From positions 25,003 through 89,002 of the forward strand of contig NZ_JBANDC010000021.1 of NCBI RefSeq assembly GCF_038896935.1: 64,000 nt of DNA. The letters run 5' to 3'. This DNA is from Collimonas rhizosphaerae (GTDB taxonomy: Bacteria > Pseudomonadota > Gammaproteobacteria > Burkholderiales > Burkholderiaceae_D). Below are positions 34,454 to 42,648 of this stretch, one piece after another; within the stretch, counting starts at the first letter, position 1; every line of letters begins with the position of its first letter. Under the pieces are notes generated by a model. That model ran no database searches. It was not told where the DNA came from and saw only the letters and a program-made list of their open reading frames with translations. The translations under genes and the position numbers were made by a program.

Positions 34454-35536
34454 ATGAGATTGACGCGTAACAATGGATGGCAGGGAGTCATGCGCTGTGC
34501 AACGCTAACGCTGCCAGTACTGTTGCTGGCAGCCTGTGCCACGCAGGAGCCTGCCGGCACCCAGCCGCAAACCGTGCCAGTCCCTTCCAAACCCGCCGTG
34601 CCTGCGCCGCCGCCGCAACAGGCGGAATTGAAAGCCTTGATCGGCTTGCAGGACCGCTTGTACGACGTCGCCGCGCCTTTGCTGGTGAACAATGCCCTGC
34701 TGTGCCGGAACAATGCGCGCAACCTGCTGGGTTTCACCGCCAAGACAAAATATTCCTATACCTCTGAATTCATTGACGCGGCCAGCTCTCTCGGCCTGAG
34801 CGACCAGCTGCAAGTGACCGGCGTGCTGGCCGGCAGCGGCGCCGCCAAGGTCGGCCTGCAGCGCGGCGACCTGCTGGTCAGCATCCAGGACAAGCCGGTG
34901 CCGACCGGCGCCGACGCCGAGCGCCAGACTGCCTTGCTGCTCGGTCCGCTGGTCAACGGCCGCAACAGCATCAAGGTCACCATTGCGCGCAGCGGCGGCA
35001 ACCAGGTCCTGAACATCCCTTTGACCCGTGCGTGCGCCTTCGGCATCGAACTCGGCAATACCGAGAATGTGATCAGCTATGCTGACGGCCGGCGTGTGCT
35101 GATCAGCAGCGGCATGATGAAATACACCAAGAGCGACGATGAACTGGCGCTGGTGATCGCCAAGGAAATGGCGCACAACACGCTGACCCACCCATCGCGC
35201 CAGCGCAATACCGCCACCATGACCGGCGTCATCGACAACCTGATCCGCCTGAAGCCGGATACCGCCGCGCTGAACGGCATGGCCGGCGTCAAGCCTTACC
35301 CGCAGCAACTGGATGCGGCGGCCGACAAGCTGTCGCTGTACATGGTTGCGCGCGCCGGCTACAAGGTCGACGATGCCGCGGCTTTCTGGCAGCGGCTGGC
35401 GAGCAGCTATCCGGCCAGCGTGCTCAACGGTTATACCGCGATCCATCCCGGCACGGACTATCGCCTGTCGGCGATCCAGCAGGCGGTTTCGGATATCCAG
35501 GCCAAGCAGGCGACCGGAACCACCATACAGCCATGA
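34454..35536 (+). CDS. M48-peptidase-like PDZ lipoprotein with altered zinc motif
   Basis: A 360-residue protein with a lipoprotein signal (lipobox LLAAC, Cys28), a PDZ-like region near residues 110-180 (GVLAGSGAAKVGLQRGDLL) and an M48-like region. Where M48 peptidases have HExxH, this protein has KEMAH (residues 237-241, in LVIAKEMAHNTLTH), so the first zinc His is a Lys. It may be a non-catalytic member or bind metal differently. The start at 34454 has GGAG 9 nt upstream; ATG 34442 is an alternative. Transcribed with dut and followed by a terminator. Confidence 0.75.
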   Translation: MRLTRNNGWQGVMRCATLTLPVLLLAACATQEPAGTQPQTVPVPSKPAVPAPPPQQAELKALIGLQDRLYDVAAPLLVNNALLCRNNARNLLGFTAKTKYSYTSEFIDAASSLGLSDQLQVTGVLAGSGAAKVGLQRGDLLVSIQDKPVPTGADAERQTALLLGPLVNGRNSIKVTIARSGGNQVLNIPLTRACAFGIELGNTENVISYADGRRVLISSGMMKYTKSDDELALVIAKEMAHNTLTHPSRQRNTATMTGVIDNLIRLKPDTAALNGMAGVKPYPQQLDAAADKLSLYMVARAGYKVDDAAAFWQRLASSYPASVLNGYTAIHPGTDYRLSAIQQAVSDIQAKQATGTTIQP

Positions 35537-35597
35537 CCAGACGCTCCATCGTTGCGGCGATGGAGCGCCGCCCAATGCCGAATGCGGCGGCGACCAT

Positions 35598-35637
35598 AAA
35601 AAAAGCCTGAATCACTTGCGTGCATTCAGGCTTTTTT
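35598..35637. terminator. Bidirectional terminator
   Basis: AAAAAGCCTGAAT / ATTCAGGCTTTTT with a 12-nt loop lies between two convergent genes (the M48-like gene and clpA) and has U-tracts in both directions. Confidence 0.9.
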
Positions 35638-35673
35638 AACATGCCAGGCAAATGCCCGGCAGTATCGGCTTGC

Positions 35674-37974
35674 TTATTCGACTTCGACAGTTTCTTCAGG
35701 GGCCGCAGGCGAGGACGAATCCTTTTCTGCAAAGTCCAGGCTGATCAGGTCCTTGTCGTCAAGATCGACAGTTACGCGGCCACCGGTCACCAGCTTGCCG
35801 AACAACAGTTCGTCGGCCAGCGCCTTGCGGATCATGTCCTGGATCAGGCGTGCCATCGGCCGCGCGCCCATCAGCGGGTCGAAGCCCTTCTTGGCCAGGA
35901 ACTTGCGCAAATTTTCGGTGAAGATCGCTTCCACCTTCTTCTCGTGCAGCTGCTCTTCCAGCTGCATCAGGAACTTGTCGACCACGCGCAGGATGACTTC
36001 TTCGTCCAGTGCATGGAAGCTGATGATGGAATCGATGCGATTACGGAATTCCGGCGTAAACATACGCTTGATATCCGCCATCTCATCGCCGGCTTCTTTC
36101 TTGTCGGTAAAGCCGATCGAACGTTTTTGCAGGCTTTCCGCGCCGGCATTGGTGGTCATGATGATGATCACGTTGCGGAAATCCGCCTTGCGTCCGTTAT
36201 TGTCGGTCAATGCGCCGTGGTCCATCACTTGCAGCAGGATATTGAAAATGTCCGGGTGGGCTTTTTCGATTTCATCCAGCAGCAGCACCGCATGCGGTTT
36301 CTTGGTCACGGCCTCGGTCAGCAAACCGCCCTGGTCGAACCCGACATAACCCGGCGGCGCGCCGATCAGGCGGCTCACCGCATGACGCTCCATGTATTCG
36401 GACATGTCGAAACGGATCAGGTCGATGCCGAGGATGAACGCCAGCTGCTTGGCCACCTCGGTCTTGCCGACGCCGGTCGGACCGGAGAACAGGAAGGAGC
36501 CGATCGGGCGGTCGGTCTTGCCCAGGCCGGCGCGCGCCATCTTGATCGCCGACGCCAGGGCATCGATCGCCGGATCCTGGCCGAACACCACATTGCGCAA
36601 ATCGCGGTCTATGGTTTGCAGCTTGCTGCGGTCGTCCTGGTTGACCGACTGCGGCGGAATCCGCGCAATCTTGGCGATGATGTCTTCGATCTCGCCCTTG
36701 CCGATCGTCTTTTTCTGCTTCGACTTCGGCAGGATGCGCTGCGCCGCGCCGGCTTCATCGATCACATCGATGGCCTTGTCCGGCAGATGGCGGTCGTTGA
36801 TGAAACGCGCCGCCAGTTCAGCCGCGCTGGTGAGCGCGGAGGCCGAATACTTGACGCCGTGGTGTTCTTCAAAGCGCGATTTCAGGCCGCGCAGGATTTG
36901 CACGGTTTGCTCTACCGTCGGCTCGTTGACGTCGATTTTCTGGAAACGGCGCGACAAGGCATGGTCTTTTTCAAACACGCCGCGGAATTCGGTGTAAGTG
37001 GTCGCACCGATGCATTTCAGCTGGCCGCTAGACAAAGCCGGTTTCAGCAGGTTCGATGCATCCAGCGTGCCGCCCGAGGCGGAACCGGCGCCGATGATGG
37101 TGTGGATTTCGTCGATGAACAGGATGCCGTTCGGACTGTCTTTCAGTTGCTTGAGCACCGCTTTCAGGCGCTGCTCGAAATCGCCGCGGTACTTGGTGCC
37201 GGCCAGCAGCGAACCCATGTCGAGCGAATAGACGATCGCGCTTTGCAGGATTTCAGGGACGTCGCCCTGGGTGATGCGCCATGCCAGCCCTTCCGCGATC
37301 GCGGTCTTGCCGACGCCGGCTTCGCCGACCAGCAGAGGATTGTTCTTGCGGCGCCGGCACAAGGTCTGGATCACGCGTTCGACCTCGTACTCGCGGCCGA
37401 TCAGCGGATCGATCTTGCCTTCGGTCGCCAGCTTGTTCAAGTTTTGCGTGAACTGGTCAAGCGGACTTTCCTTGGCCTGGCCTTCGGCCTGCACTTCTTC
37501 CGCACCTTCGGAAGATTTCTGCGCGTCGGCCTGCTGGTCCTTGCGCACTCCGTGCGAGATGAAATTCACCACGTCGAGCCGCGTCACGCCTTGCTGGTGC
37601 AGGTAATACACCGCGTGCGAATCCTTTTCGCCGAAGATGGCGACCAGCACGTTGGCGCCGGTCACTTCCTTCTTGCCGTTGGAAGCCGATTGCACATGCA
37701 TGATGGCGCGCTGGATCACGCGCTGAAAACCAAGGGTCGGCTGGGTGTCCACTTCATTCGAACCCGGCACCGTCGGTGTGTTGTCGCCAATGAAGATGGT
37801 CAGCGTCTTGCGCATATCATCAATGTTGACCGCACACGCACGCAGCACCTCTGCCGCGGACGGGTTGTCTAGCAGAGCCAGCAGCAGGTGTTCAACCGTG
37901 ATGAACTCGTGCCTTGCTTGTCGTGCCTCGACAAACGCCATGTGCAAACTTACTTCCAGTTCCTGCGCAATCAT
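35674..37974 (-). CDS. clpA: ATP-dependent Clp protease ATP-binding subunit ClpA
   Basis: A 766-residue AAA+ unfoldase: N-domain (MIAQELEVSLHMAF, HEFITVEHLLLALL), Walker A sites GEAGVGKT and GPTGVGKT, and Walker B sites LFIDEIH and LLLDEIEKAH. It unfolds substrates for ClpP. The start at 37974 gives an ATGA overlap with the clpS stop and matches E. coli ClpA; the frame extends 6 codons further. The C-terminus ends in an acidic tail. Confidence 0.97.
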   Translation of the reverse strand: MIAQELEVSLHMAFVEARQARHEFITVEHLLLALLDNPSAAEVLRACAVNIDDMRKTLTIFIGDNTPTVPGSNEVDTQPTLGFQRVIQRAIMHVQSASNGKKEVTGANVLVAIFGEKDSHAVYYLHQQGVTRLDVVNFISHGVRKDQQADAQKSSEGAEEVQAEGQAKESPLDQFTQNLNKLATEGKIDPLIGREYEVERVIQTLCRRRKNNPLLVGEAGVGKTAIAEGLAWRITQGDVPEILQSAIVYSLDMGSLLAGTKYRGDFEQRLKAVLKQLKDSPNGILFIDEIHTIIGAGSASGGTLDASNLLKPALSSGQLKCIGATTYTEFRGVFEKDHALSRRFQKIDVNEPTVEQTVQILRGLKSRFEEHHGVKYSASALTSAAELAARFINDRHLPDKAIDVIDEAGAAQRILPKSKQKKTIGKGEIEDIIAKIARIPPQSVNQDDRSKLQTIDRDLRNVVFGQDPAIDALASAIKMARAGLGKTDRPIGSFLFSGPTGVGKTEVAKQLAFILGIDLIRFDMSEYMERHAVSRLIGAPPGYVGFDQGGLLTEAVTKKPHAVLLLDEIEKAHPDIFNILLQVMDHGALTDNNGRKADFRNVIIIMTTNAGAESLQKRSIGFTDKKEAGDEMADIKRMFTPEFRNRIDSIISFHALDEEVILRVVDKFLMQLEEQLHEKKVEAIFTENLRKFLAKKGFDPLMGARPMARLIQDMIRKALADELLFGKLVTGGRVTVDLDDKDLISLDFAEKDSSSPAAPEETVEVE

Positions 37975-38279
37975 GCTTCCTCCATCATGCATTGCAGGGG
38001 ATGCCCTGCTTTGCGTGCGTGCGTTAATACCAGTTCAACCTTGGTGGAAGCGATATCTTTCGGATATACCCCACACATGCCTTTGCCATCGCGATGCACC
38101 TTCAACATTATCTGCGTTGCGGCTTCACGATCCTTGTTGAAGTATTCCTGCAGGATGGCGACCACGAACTCCATTGGAGTGTAGTCGTCATTGAGCAAAA
38201 ATACTTGATACATGGGGGGCGGCTTGAGCTTTTGCTCTTGTCGCGTCGCTACTGTCCCGTCTTCGTGCTTGGTTACCAT
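37971..38279 (-). CDS. clpS: ClpS adaptor protein
   Basis: A 102-residue N-end-rule adaptor with the core YQVFLLNDDYTPMEFV (the NDD-TPMEFV peptide-binding site) and HRDGKGMCGVY. It delivers substrates with N-terminal Phe, Leu, Trp or Tyr to ClpAP. Its stop overlaps the clpA start by 4 nt, so the two are translationally coupled. Confidence 0.97.
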   Translation of the reverse strand: MVTKHEDGTVATRQEQKLKPPPMYQVFLLNDDYTPMEFVVAILQEYFNKDREAATQIMLKVHRDGKGMCGVYPKDIASTKVELVLTHARKAGHPLQCMMEEA

Positions 38280-38450
38280 GCGCCTATTCTAAAACCTTCC
38301 GCCAAATGCGCAACGCGCGACACAGAATAAAATATTGCTTATAACGATATTACGCGTTTTCCGATTGCTATGCAGATGACGATAGAAGAGATTAAATCAA
38401 GAGCAAAAAAACGGCCGAAACCAGAAAATTAATTGCACAAAGGAAATTAC

Positions 38451-38479
38451 TTGACTTTTTTATTTTTAACGCGAACAAT
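38451..38479 (+). promoter_or_regulatory. Promoter of the cold-shock gene
   Basis: -35 TTGACT (38451-38456), exactly 17 nt, -10 AACAAT (38474-38479). Transcription from here would give a 5' untranslated leader of about 120 nt before the csp ATG at 38607, as is typical of cold-inducible csp genes. The rest of the 327-bp clpS-csp interval shows nothing else recognisable. Confidence 0.65.
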
Positions 38480-38606
38480 GACATTCATTGATAAGCGTGT
38501 TTCAGCTTGTTAATAGAAGTGAGCAAGTTCTAGAAGGGGCAGCGTTACGCGAGGCTTCTTGCTTTTACGGCTCGTGTGATTGTTATTATTTGAAAGACGC
38601 TATTTT

Positions 38607-38810
38607 ATGGCAACAGGTACAGTCAAGTGGTTCAACGATTCTAAGGGCTTCGGCTTTATCACTCCGGATGACGGCGGTGAAGATTTGTTTGCACACTTTT
38701 CCGCAATCCAGATGAACGGCTTCAAGACCCTCAAAGAAGGTCAAAAAGTCCAGTTCGAAGTCACGCAAGGCCCTAAAGGCAAGCAAGCTTCTAACATCCA
38801 AGCTCCTTAA
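38607..38810 (+). CDS. Cold-shock protein CspA family
   Basis: A 67-residue single cold-shock domain: MATGTVKWFNDSKGFGFI (RNP1 KGFGFI), DLFAHFSAI (RNP2-like) and EGQKVQFEVTQGPKG. It binds single-stranded RNA/DNA and acts as an RNA chaperone. It has a long 5' leader and is followed closely by a terminator. Which Csp paralogue it is cannot be told. Confidence 0.95.
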   Translation: MATGTVKWFNDSKGFGFITPDDGGEDLFAHFSAIQMNGFKTLKEGQKVQFEVTQGPKGKQASNIQAP

Positions 38811-38840
38811 TTTCGCTTTGCGTCATTAAGCCGCTTTTGT

Positions 38841-38869
38841 AAAAAACCTCACCGTGGTGAGGTTTTTTT
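38841..38869 (+). terminator. Terminator after csp
   Basis: The stem AAAAAACCTCACC / GGTGAGGTTTTTT with a very short loop lies 30 nt after the csp stop. Confidence 0.9.
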
Positions 38870-38893
38870 ATAGGTACGGCCCGCAACAGCACG

Positions 38894-38925
38894 AAAAAAA
38901 AGCCAGGACACGTCCTGGCTTTTTT
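38894..38925 (-). terminator. Terminator after icd
   Basis: The inverted repeat AAAAAAGCCAGGAC / GTCCTGGCTTTTTT with an AC loop, positioned just beyond the icd stop. Confidence 0.9.
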
Positions 38926-38941
38926 GCAACAACTGACAAAA

Positions 38942-40195
38942 TTACATGTTTTCGATCAGCACTTCGCCGAAACCGGAGCAGGAAACCTGGGTTGCGCCTT
39001 CCATCAGGCGGGCGAAGTCGTAGGTGACCTTTTTCGAGGTAATCGACTTTTGCATCGATTCGATGATCAGGTCGGCAGCTTCGACCCAGCCCATGTGGCG
39101 CAGCATCATTTCCGCCGACAGGATCAGCGAACCCGGGTTGACATAGTCCTTGCCTGCATACTTAGGCGCTGTACCGTGGGTTGCTTCAAACATTGCAACC
39201 GAATCCGACAGGTTGGCGCCCGGCGCGATGCCGATGCCGCCGACTTGTGCCGCCAGGGCGTCGGAAATGTAGTCGCCGTTCAGGTTCAGGGTGGCGATCA
39301 CGCTGTATTCGTTCGGACGCAGCAGGATTTGTTGCAGGAATGCATCAGCGATCGAATCCTTGACGATGATTTCGCGGCCAGTCTTCGGGTTCTTGAATTT
39401 CGCCCATGGGCCGCCGTCGATCAGTTCAGCGCCGAATTCCTTTTGCGCCAGGGCATATGCCCAGTCACGGAAGCCGCCTTCGGTGAACTTCATGATGTTG
39501 CCCTTGTGGACAATGGTCACGGATGGCTTGTCGTTGTCGATAGCGTACTGGATCGCCTTGCGCACCAGGCGCTCGGTGCCTTCGCGCGAAACCGGCTTGA
39601 CGCCGATGCCGGAAGTGTCAGGGAAACGGATCTTCTTGACGCCCATTTCCTTGATCAGGAATTCGATCAGTTTCTTGGCGCCGTCGCTGCCTTCTTGCCA
39701 TTCAATACCGGCGTAGATGTCTTCCGAGTTTTCGCGGAAAATCACCATGTCGGTCTTTTCCGGCTCACGCACCGGCGAAGGCACGCCCTTGAAATAACGC
39801 ACCGGGCGCAGGCAGACGTACAGGTCCAGCTCTTGGCGCAGGGCCACGTTCAGGGAACGGATGCCGCCGCCGACTGGCGTGGTCAACGGGCCTTTGATCG
39901 AAACGACGTAATCCTTGATTGCAGCCAGGGTCTCTTCCGGCAGCCAGACGTCAGGACCATACACTTTGGTCGACTTTTCGCCGGCGAACACTTCCATCCA
40001 GCTGATCTTGCGCTTGCCTGCATATGCCTTGGACACCGCGGCGTCCACAACCTTGATCATGACCGGGCTGATATCGACGCCGGTGCCATCGCCTTCGATG
40101 TAAGGAATGATTGGATTGTCAGGGACGTTGATCGAAAAATCGGCGTTGACGGTGATTTTTTTGCCTTCAGCAGGCACTTTGATATGTTGGGACAT
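38942..40195 (-). CDS. icd: NADP-dependent isocitrate dehydrogenase
   Basis: A 417-residue TCA-cycle enzyme of the E. coli Icd type: IPYIEGDGTGVDI, KGPLTTPVGGGIRSLNVALR (substrate loop, with the regulatory Ser in E. coli), RPVRYFKGVPSPV and HGTAPKYAGKD. It decarboxylates isocitrate to 2-oxoglutarate with NADP. A CGGAG site precedes the ATG. A GTCTTAT-based palindrome lies 63 nt upstream and is a probable transcription-factor site. A terminator follows. Confidence 0.97.
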   Translation of the reverse strand: MSQHIKVPAEGKKITVNADFSINVPDNPIIPYIEGDGTGVDISPVMIKVVDAAVSKAYAGKRKISWMEVFAGEKSTKVYGPDVWLPEETLAAIKDYVVSIKGPLTTPVGGGIRSLNVALRQELDLYVCLRPVRYFKGVPSPVREPEKTDMVIFRENSEDIYAGIEWQEGSDGAKKLIEFLIKEMGVKKIRFPDTSGIGVKPVSREGTERLVRKAIQYAIDNDKPSVTIVHKGNIMKFTEGGFRDWAYALAQKEFGAELIDGGPWAKFKNPKTGREIIVKDSIADAFLQQILLRPNEYSVIATLNLNGDYISDALAAQVGGIGIAPGANLSDSVAMFEATHGTAPKYAGKDYVNPGSLILSAEMMLRHMGWVEAADLIIESMQKSITSKKVTYDFARLMEGATQVSCSGFGEVLIENM

Positions 40196-40257
40196 CTGTG
40201 TACTCCGGAGTTGAGGAGGTAAAAACTACCAGTGCGGTTGGATTTGAAACACGGTTG

Positions 40258-40278
40258 GTCTTATATAAGACATAAGAC
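40258..40278 (-). promoter_or_regulatory. Palindromic operator upstream of icd
   Basis: GTCTTATATAAGAC (40258-40271) is a perfect 14-bp palindrome, followed by a third copy of the half-site ATAAGAC (40272-40278). On the minus strand it contains a -10-like TATAAG, so a repressor here would block the icd promoter. The pattern suggests a GntR-type regulator; that identity is a guess. Confidence 0.55.
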
Positions 40279-40374
40279 AAGCATTCCATATTATGCACTA
40301 GTATTTTACTAGACGCTATGTTTTTGCGACACCGGCACCGTGCTTCCTCCATGGCGAAGCACTATACTAGCGCC

Positions 40375-40944
40375 ATGTCTCTGATTCTGTTCAACAAACC
40401 ATTTCAAGTGATGTGCCAGTTCTCGGCCCACCCCGGCCGCCCTACGCTGGCCGACTACATCAAGATCCCCGATATCTACCCGGCCGGACGGCTCGATGCC
40501 GATAGTGAAGGATTATTGTTACTTACCGATGACGGCCAGCTGCAGCACAACATCAGCCATCCGGCGGTGAAGCAGCCCAAGACTTACATGGCGCAAGTAG
40601 AAGGCTTGCCGACCGAGGCCCTGCTGGAGCGCTTGCGGCATGGCGTCGATCTCGGCGACTTCCGCAGCAAGCCGTGCCAGGCGCGCCAGATCGAAGCGCC
40701 CGATTGGCTATGGCCGCGCGATCCACCGATCCGCCAGCGCCACGACAAACCCACCAGCTGGCTGGCGCTGACCCTGACCGAAGGCAAGAACCGCCAGGTG
40801 CGGCGCATGACGGCGGCGGTGGGATTGCCGACCTTGCGCCTGGTGCGGGTGGCGATCGGGCAGGTGTCGCTGCAAAGCCATCCGCTGTGGCCGGGCGAGT
40901 CGCTGGCGATCGATCCCGCCGATCTGACCACCTTGAGGAAGTAG
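40375..40944 (+). CDS. 23S rRNA pseudouridine synthase, RluE-like
   Basis: A 189-residue RsuA-type synthase: ILFNKPFQVMCQFS, the catalytic GRLDADSEGLLLLT (Asp nucleophile), KTYMAQVEG, and LTEGKNRQVRRM near the C-terminus. It lacks an N-terminal S4 domain, as does E. coli RluE, which modifies U2457. An in-frame ATG at 40351 is less likely. A -10-like TATACT (40363-40368) ends only 6 nt before the ATG and no Shine-Dalgarno is seen, so the mRNA may be leaderless. Confidence 0.85.
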   Translation: MSLILFNKPFQVMCQFSAHPGRPTLADYIKIPDIYPAGRLDADSEGLLLLTDDGQLQHNISHPAVKQPKTYMAQVEGLPTEALLERLRHGVDLGDFRSKPCQARQIEAPDWLWPRDPPIRQRHDKPTSWLALTLTEGKNRQVRRMTAAVGLPTLRLVRVAIGQVSLQSHPLWPGESLAIDPADLTTLRK

Positions 40945-41078
40945 CAGTCGATACAAATTGATACAAGTTTCTGGTCTTTTTAAAAAAGAGTGTCAACCAT
41001 ACGTTTCCGAGGGTCGTTAATTGCAGTGATTCAAGTGAATCATCGATTGATTAACTCGCTAACTGGATGGATTTGAAA

Positions 41079-41306
41079 ATGAAAAAACTGATCGCTGTTC
41101 TGATTGCTGGCCTGTTCGCTTCTTCCGTTTTCGCTGCCGACGCAGCCCCAGCTGCTCCTGCAGCACCTGCTGCCGCCTCCGCTGAAGCATCGGCGCCTGC
41201 AGCCAAGAAGACCACACACAAAGTCAAGAAGGCTAAGAAAGCCGCTAAAGCAAAAGCTGCAAAAGCTGAAGCTCCAGCAGCCGACGCTGCTCCTGCTGCC
41301 AAGTAA
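41079..41306 (+). CDS. Small secreted Ala/Lys/Pro-rich protein
   Basis: A 75-residue protein with a classic signal peptide (MKKLIAVLIAGLFASSVFA, cleavage after Ala19), then AAPAAPAAPAAAS repeats, a central Lys-rich block (KKTTHKVKKAKKAAKAKAA) and an acidic-free PAADAAPAAK end. It would be a periplasmic, very basic and probably disordered protein. Similar small secreted Ala/Lys proteins occur in Burkholderiales without known function; the Lys block resembles histone H1 tails. The start at 41079 is chosen because it gives the signal peptide; ATG 41067 is possible. A terminator follows. Confidence 0.75.
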   Translation: MKKLIAVLIAGLFASSVFAADAAPAAPAAPAAASAEASAPAAKKTTHKVKKAKKAAKAKAAKAEAPAADAAPAAK

Positions 41307-41324
41307 TTCGGCATCAGTTTCGAC

Positions 41325-41352
41325 AAAAGGCAGGCACGTCCTGCCTTTTTTT
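41325..41352 (+). terminator. Terminator after the Ala/Lys-rich gene
   Basis: AAAAGGCAGG / CCTGCCTTTT with loop CACGT, followed by T residues. Confidence 0.85.
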
Positions 41353-41443
41353 ACGTCCTGAAACAATTAATATCAGTAGCCGGCGCCCCTCTGCCGATTT
41401 GCCTCTCTGTATAATCTCCCGATCCTAAAGGAGCATTATCGAC

Positions 41444-41905
41444 ATGAGAATAATTCGCCCAGCCTACCTCGCAGCCACCGCTGCCATCATCGCAAGCTTT
41501 ACTGCAGCTGCACTGCCGGCCGCGGCCCAGGAAATCCAGCAGCTCCCGGCCACTCCCCTGAATATCGGCATCCATGTGATCAAGGCCGAAGTGGCGCGCA
41601 GCGAAGAACAGCGCGAACAGGGCCTCATGTTCCGCAAGAAAATGGGCGCCAACGAAGGCATGGTGTTTGTGTTCGAGACTCCTGCGGGCATCTGCATGTG
41701 GATGAAGAACACCCTGATTCCGCTGTCGGTGGCGTTCATCGACGCCAAAGGCGCGATCCTGAATGTCGAGGAAATGAAGGCGCAGACGCTGGATTCCCAT
41801 TGCGCCCAAGGCGCGGCATCTTATGCGCTGGAGATGAACAAGGGCTGGTTCAAGGAAAAGAACATCAAGCCCGGCACCGTGATCCAGGGTTTGCCTCAGC
41901 TATAA
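41444..41905 (+). CDS. Secreted DUF192 protein
   Basis: A 153-residue protein with an N-terminal signal peptide (about 28 residues, cleavage near AAAQ). The DUF192 core follows: VEVARSEEQREQGLMFRKKM-like EVARSEEQREQGLMFR, GMVFVFETP, CMWMKNTLIPLSVAFID and a C-terminal PGTVIQGL. The function is unknown; homologues are widespread small periplasmic proteins. A TAAAGGAG site precedes the ATG. Followed by a strong terminator. Confidence 0.88.
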   Translation: MRIIRPAYLAATAAIIASFTAAALPAAAQEIQQLPATPLNIGIHVIKAEVARSEEQREQGLMFRKKMGANEGMVFVFETPAGICMWMKNTLIPLSVAFIDAKGAILNVEEMKAQTLDSHCAQGAASYALEMNKGWFKEKNIKPGTVIQGLPQL

Positions 41906-41967
41906 ACAAGCGCGAGAGAAGCAGCGGCCGGACGCCGCTGCGAGTGAGCATGGCAAAAACAAAACAG

Positions 41968-42007
41968 AAAAACCCTGCATGACGACATGCGTCATGCAGG
42001 GTTTTTC
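41968..42007. terminator. Bidirectional terminator between DUF192 gene and rpsT
   Basis: A long stem AAAAACCCTGCATGACG / CGTCATGCAGGGTTTTT, 17 bp, with a short loop lies between two convergent genes. Confidence 0.92.
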
Positions 42008-42066
42008 TTAATCCGGCAACAACTCAGTAAAAAACGCCAGCCTGGCTGACGTTCAATTACCGGCTA

Positions 42067-42333
42067 TTAAGCAGCCAGCGCTTTCAGAGCTGCGTTCAGA
42101 CGGCTCTTATGGCGTGCAGCCTTGTTCTTGTGGATGATTTTCTTGTCCGCGATACGATCGATGGTCGATACGGAGTTTTGCAAGACCAGCGCTGCTGCAG
42201 CCTTGTCGCCGCCAGTGATTGCCTTGCGGGCAGCTTTGATAGCTGTGCGCAGGGTCGAACGCTGGCTGGAGTTGTGCAGGTTTTGCTGAACTGCTTGACG
42301 AGCACGCTTACGTGCTTGTGCGGTATTTGCCAT
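42067..42333 (-). CDS. rpsT: 30S ribosomal protein S20
   Basis: An 88-residue basic protein starting MANTAQARKRARQAVQQN, the usual S20 start. It binds 16S rRNA early in 30S assembly. It is divergent from murJ, as in many betaproteobacteria. A TAGGAAATATA stretch provides the ribosome-binding site. Confidence 0.97.
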   Translation of the reverse strand: MANTAQARKRARQAVQQNLHNSSQRSTLRTAIKAARKAITGGDKAAAALVLQNSVSTIDRIADKKIIHKNKAARHKSRLNAALKALAA

Positions 42334-42648
42334 TTATATTTCCTAAAACGAGGTCGGGAATGCTAACGCGGCAAACCAGACCGCGGCGCAGAATTCTGTA
42401 AAGCCACGGATTATAACCAGTTTTTGGGAAACAGGCAAATCCCCCTTGCTTTGGAAGCAATTCTGTCGCAAGAAAGCAGCGTTGCCAGAGTGGCAAGCCG
42501 ATATTATGATTGCCACGGGAACGATCCTGCCCGGACTTTATCACAGTCAATGTTTGCCGGAAGCAAGCCAAACCCGGTGCCAACTCCCGCTTTTCCACCT
42601 CCTGAGAAAGCTGCGGCAGGCGATCTGCTCCAGCTATAATGCCGCTCC
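42334..42648 (+). promoter_or_regulatory. rpsT-murJ intergenic region with -10 element of murJ
   Basis: These 315 bp separate divergent genes. A perfect TATAAT (42635-42640) ends 8 nt before the murJ ATG (42649), which would give a leader of only about 2 nt; no convincing -35 is seen. No promoter for rpsT was identified with confidence, and nothing else is recognisable. Confidence 0.45.
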
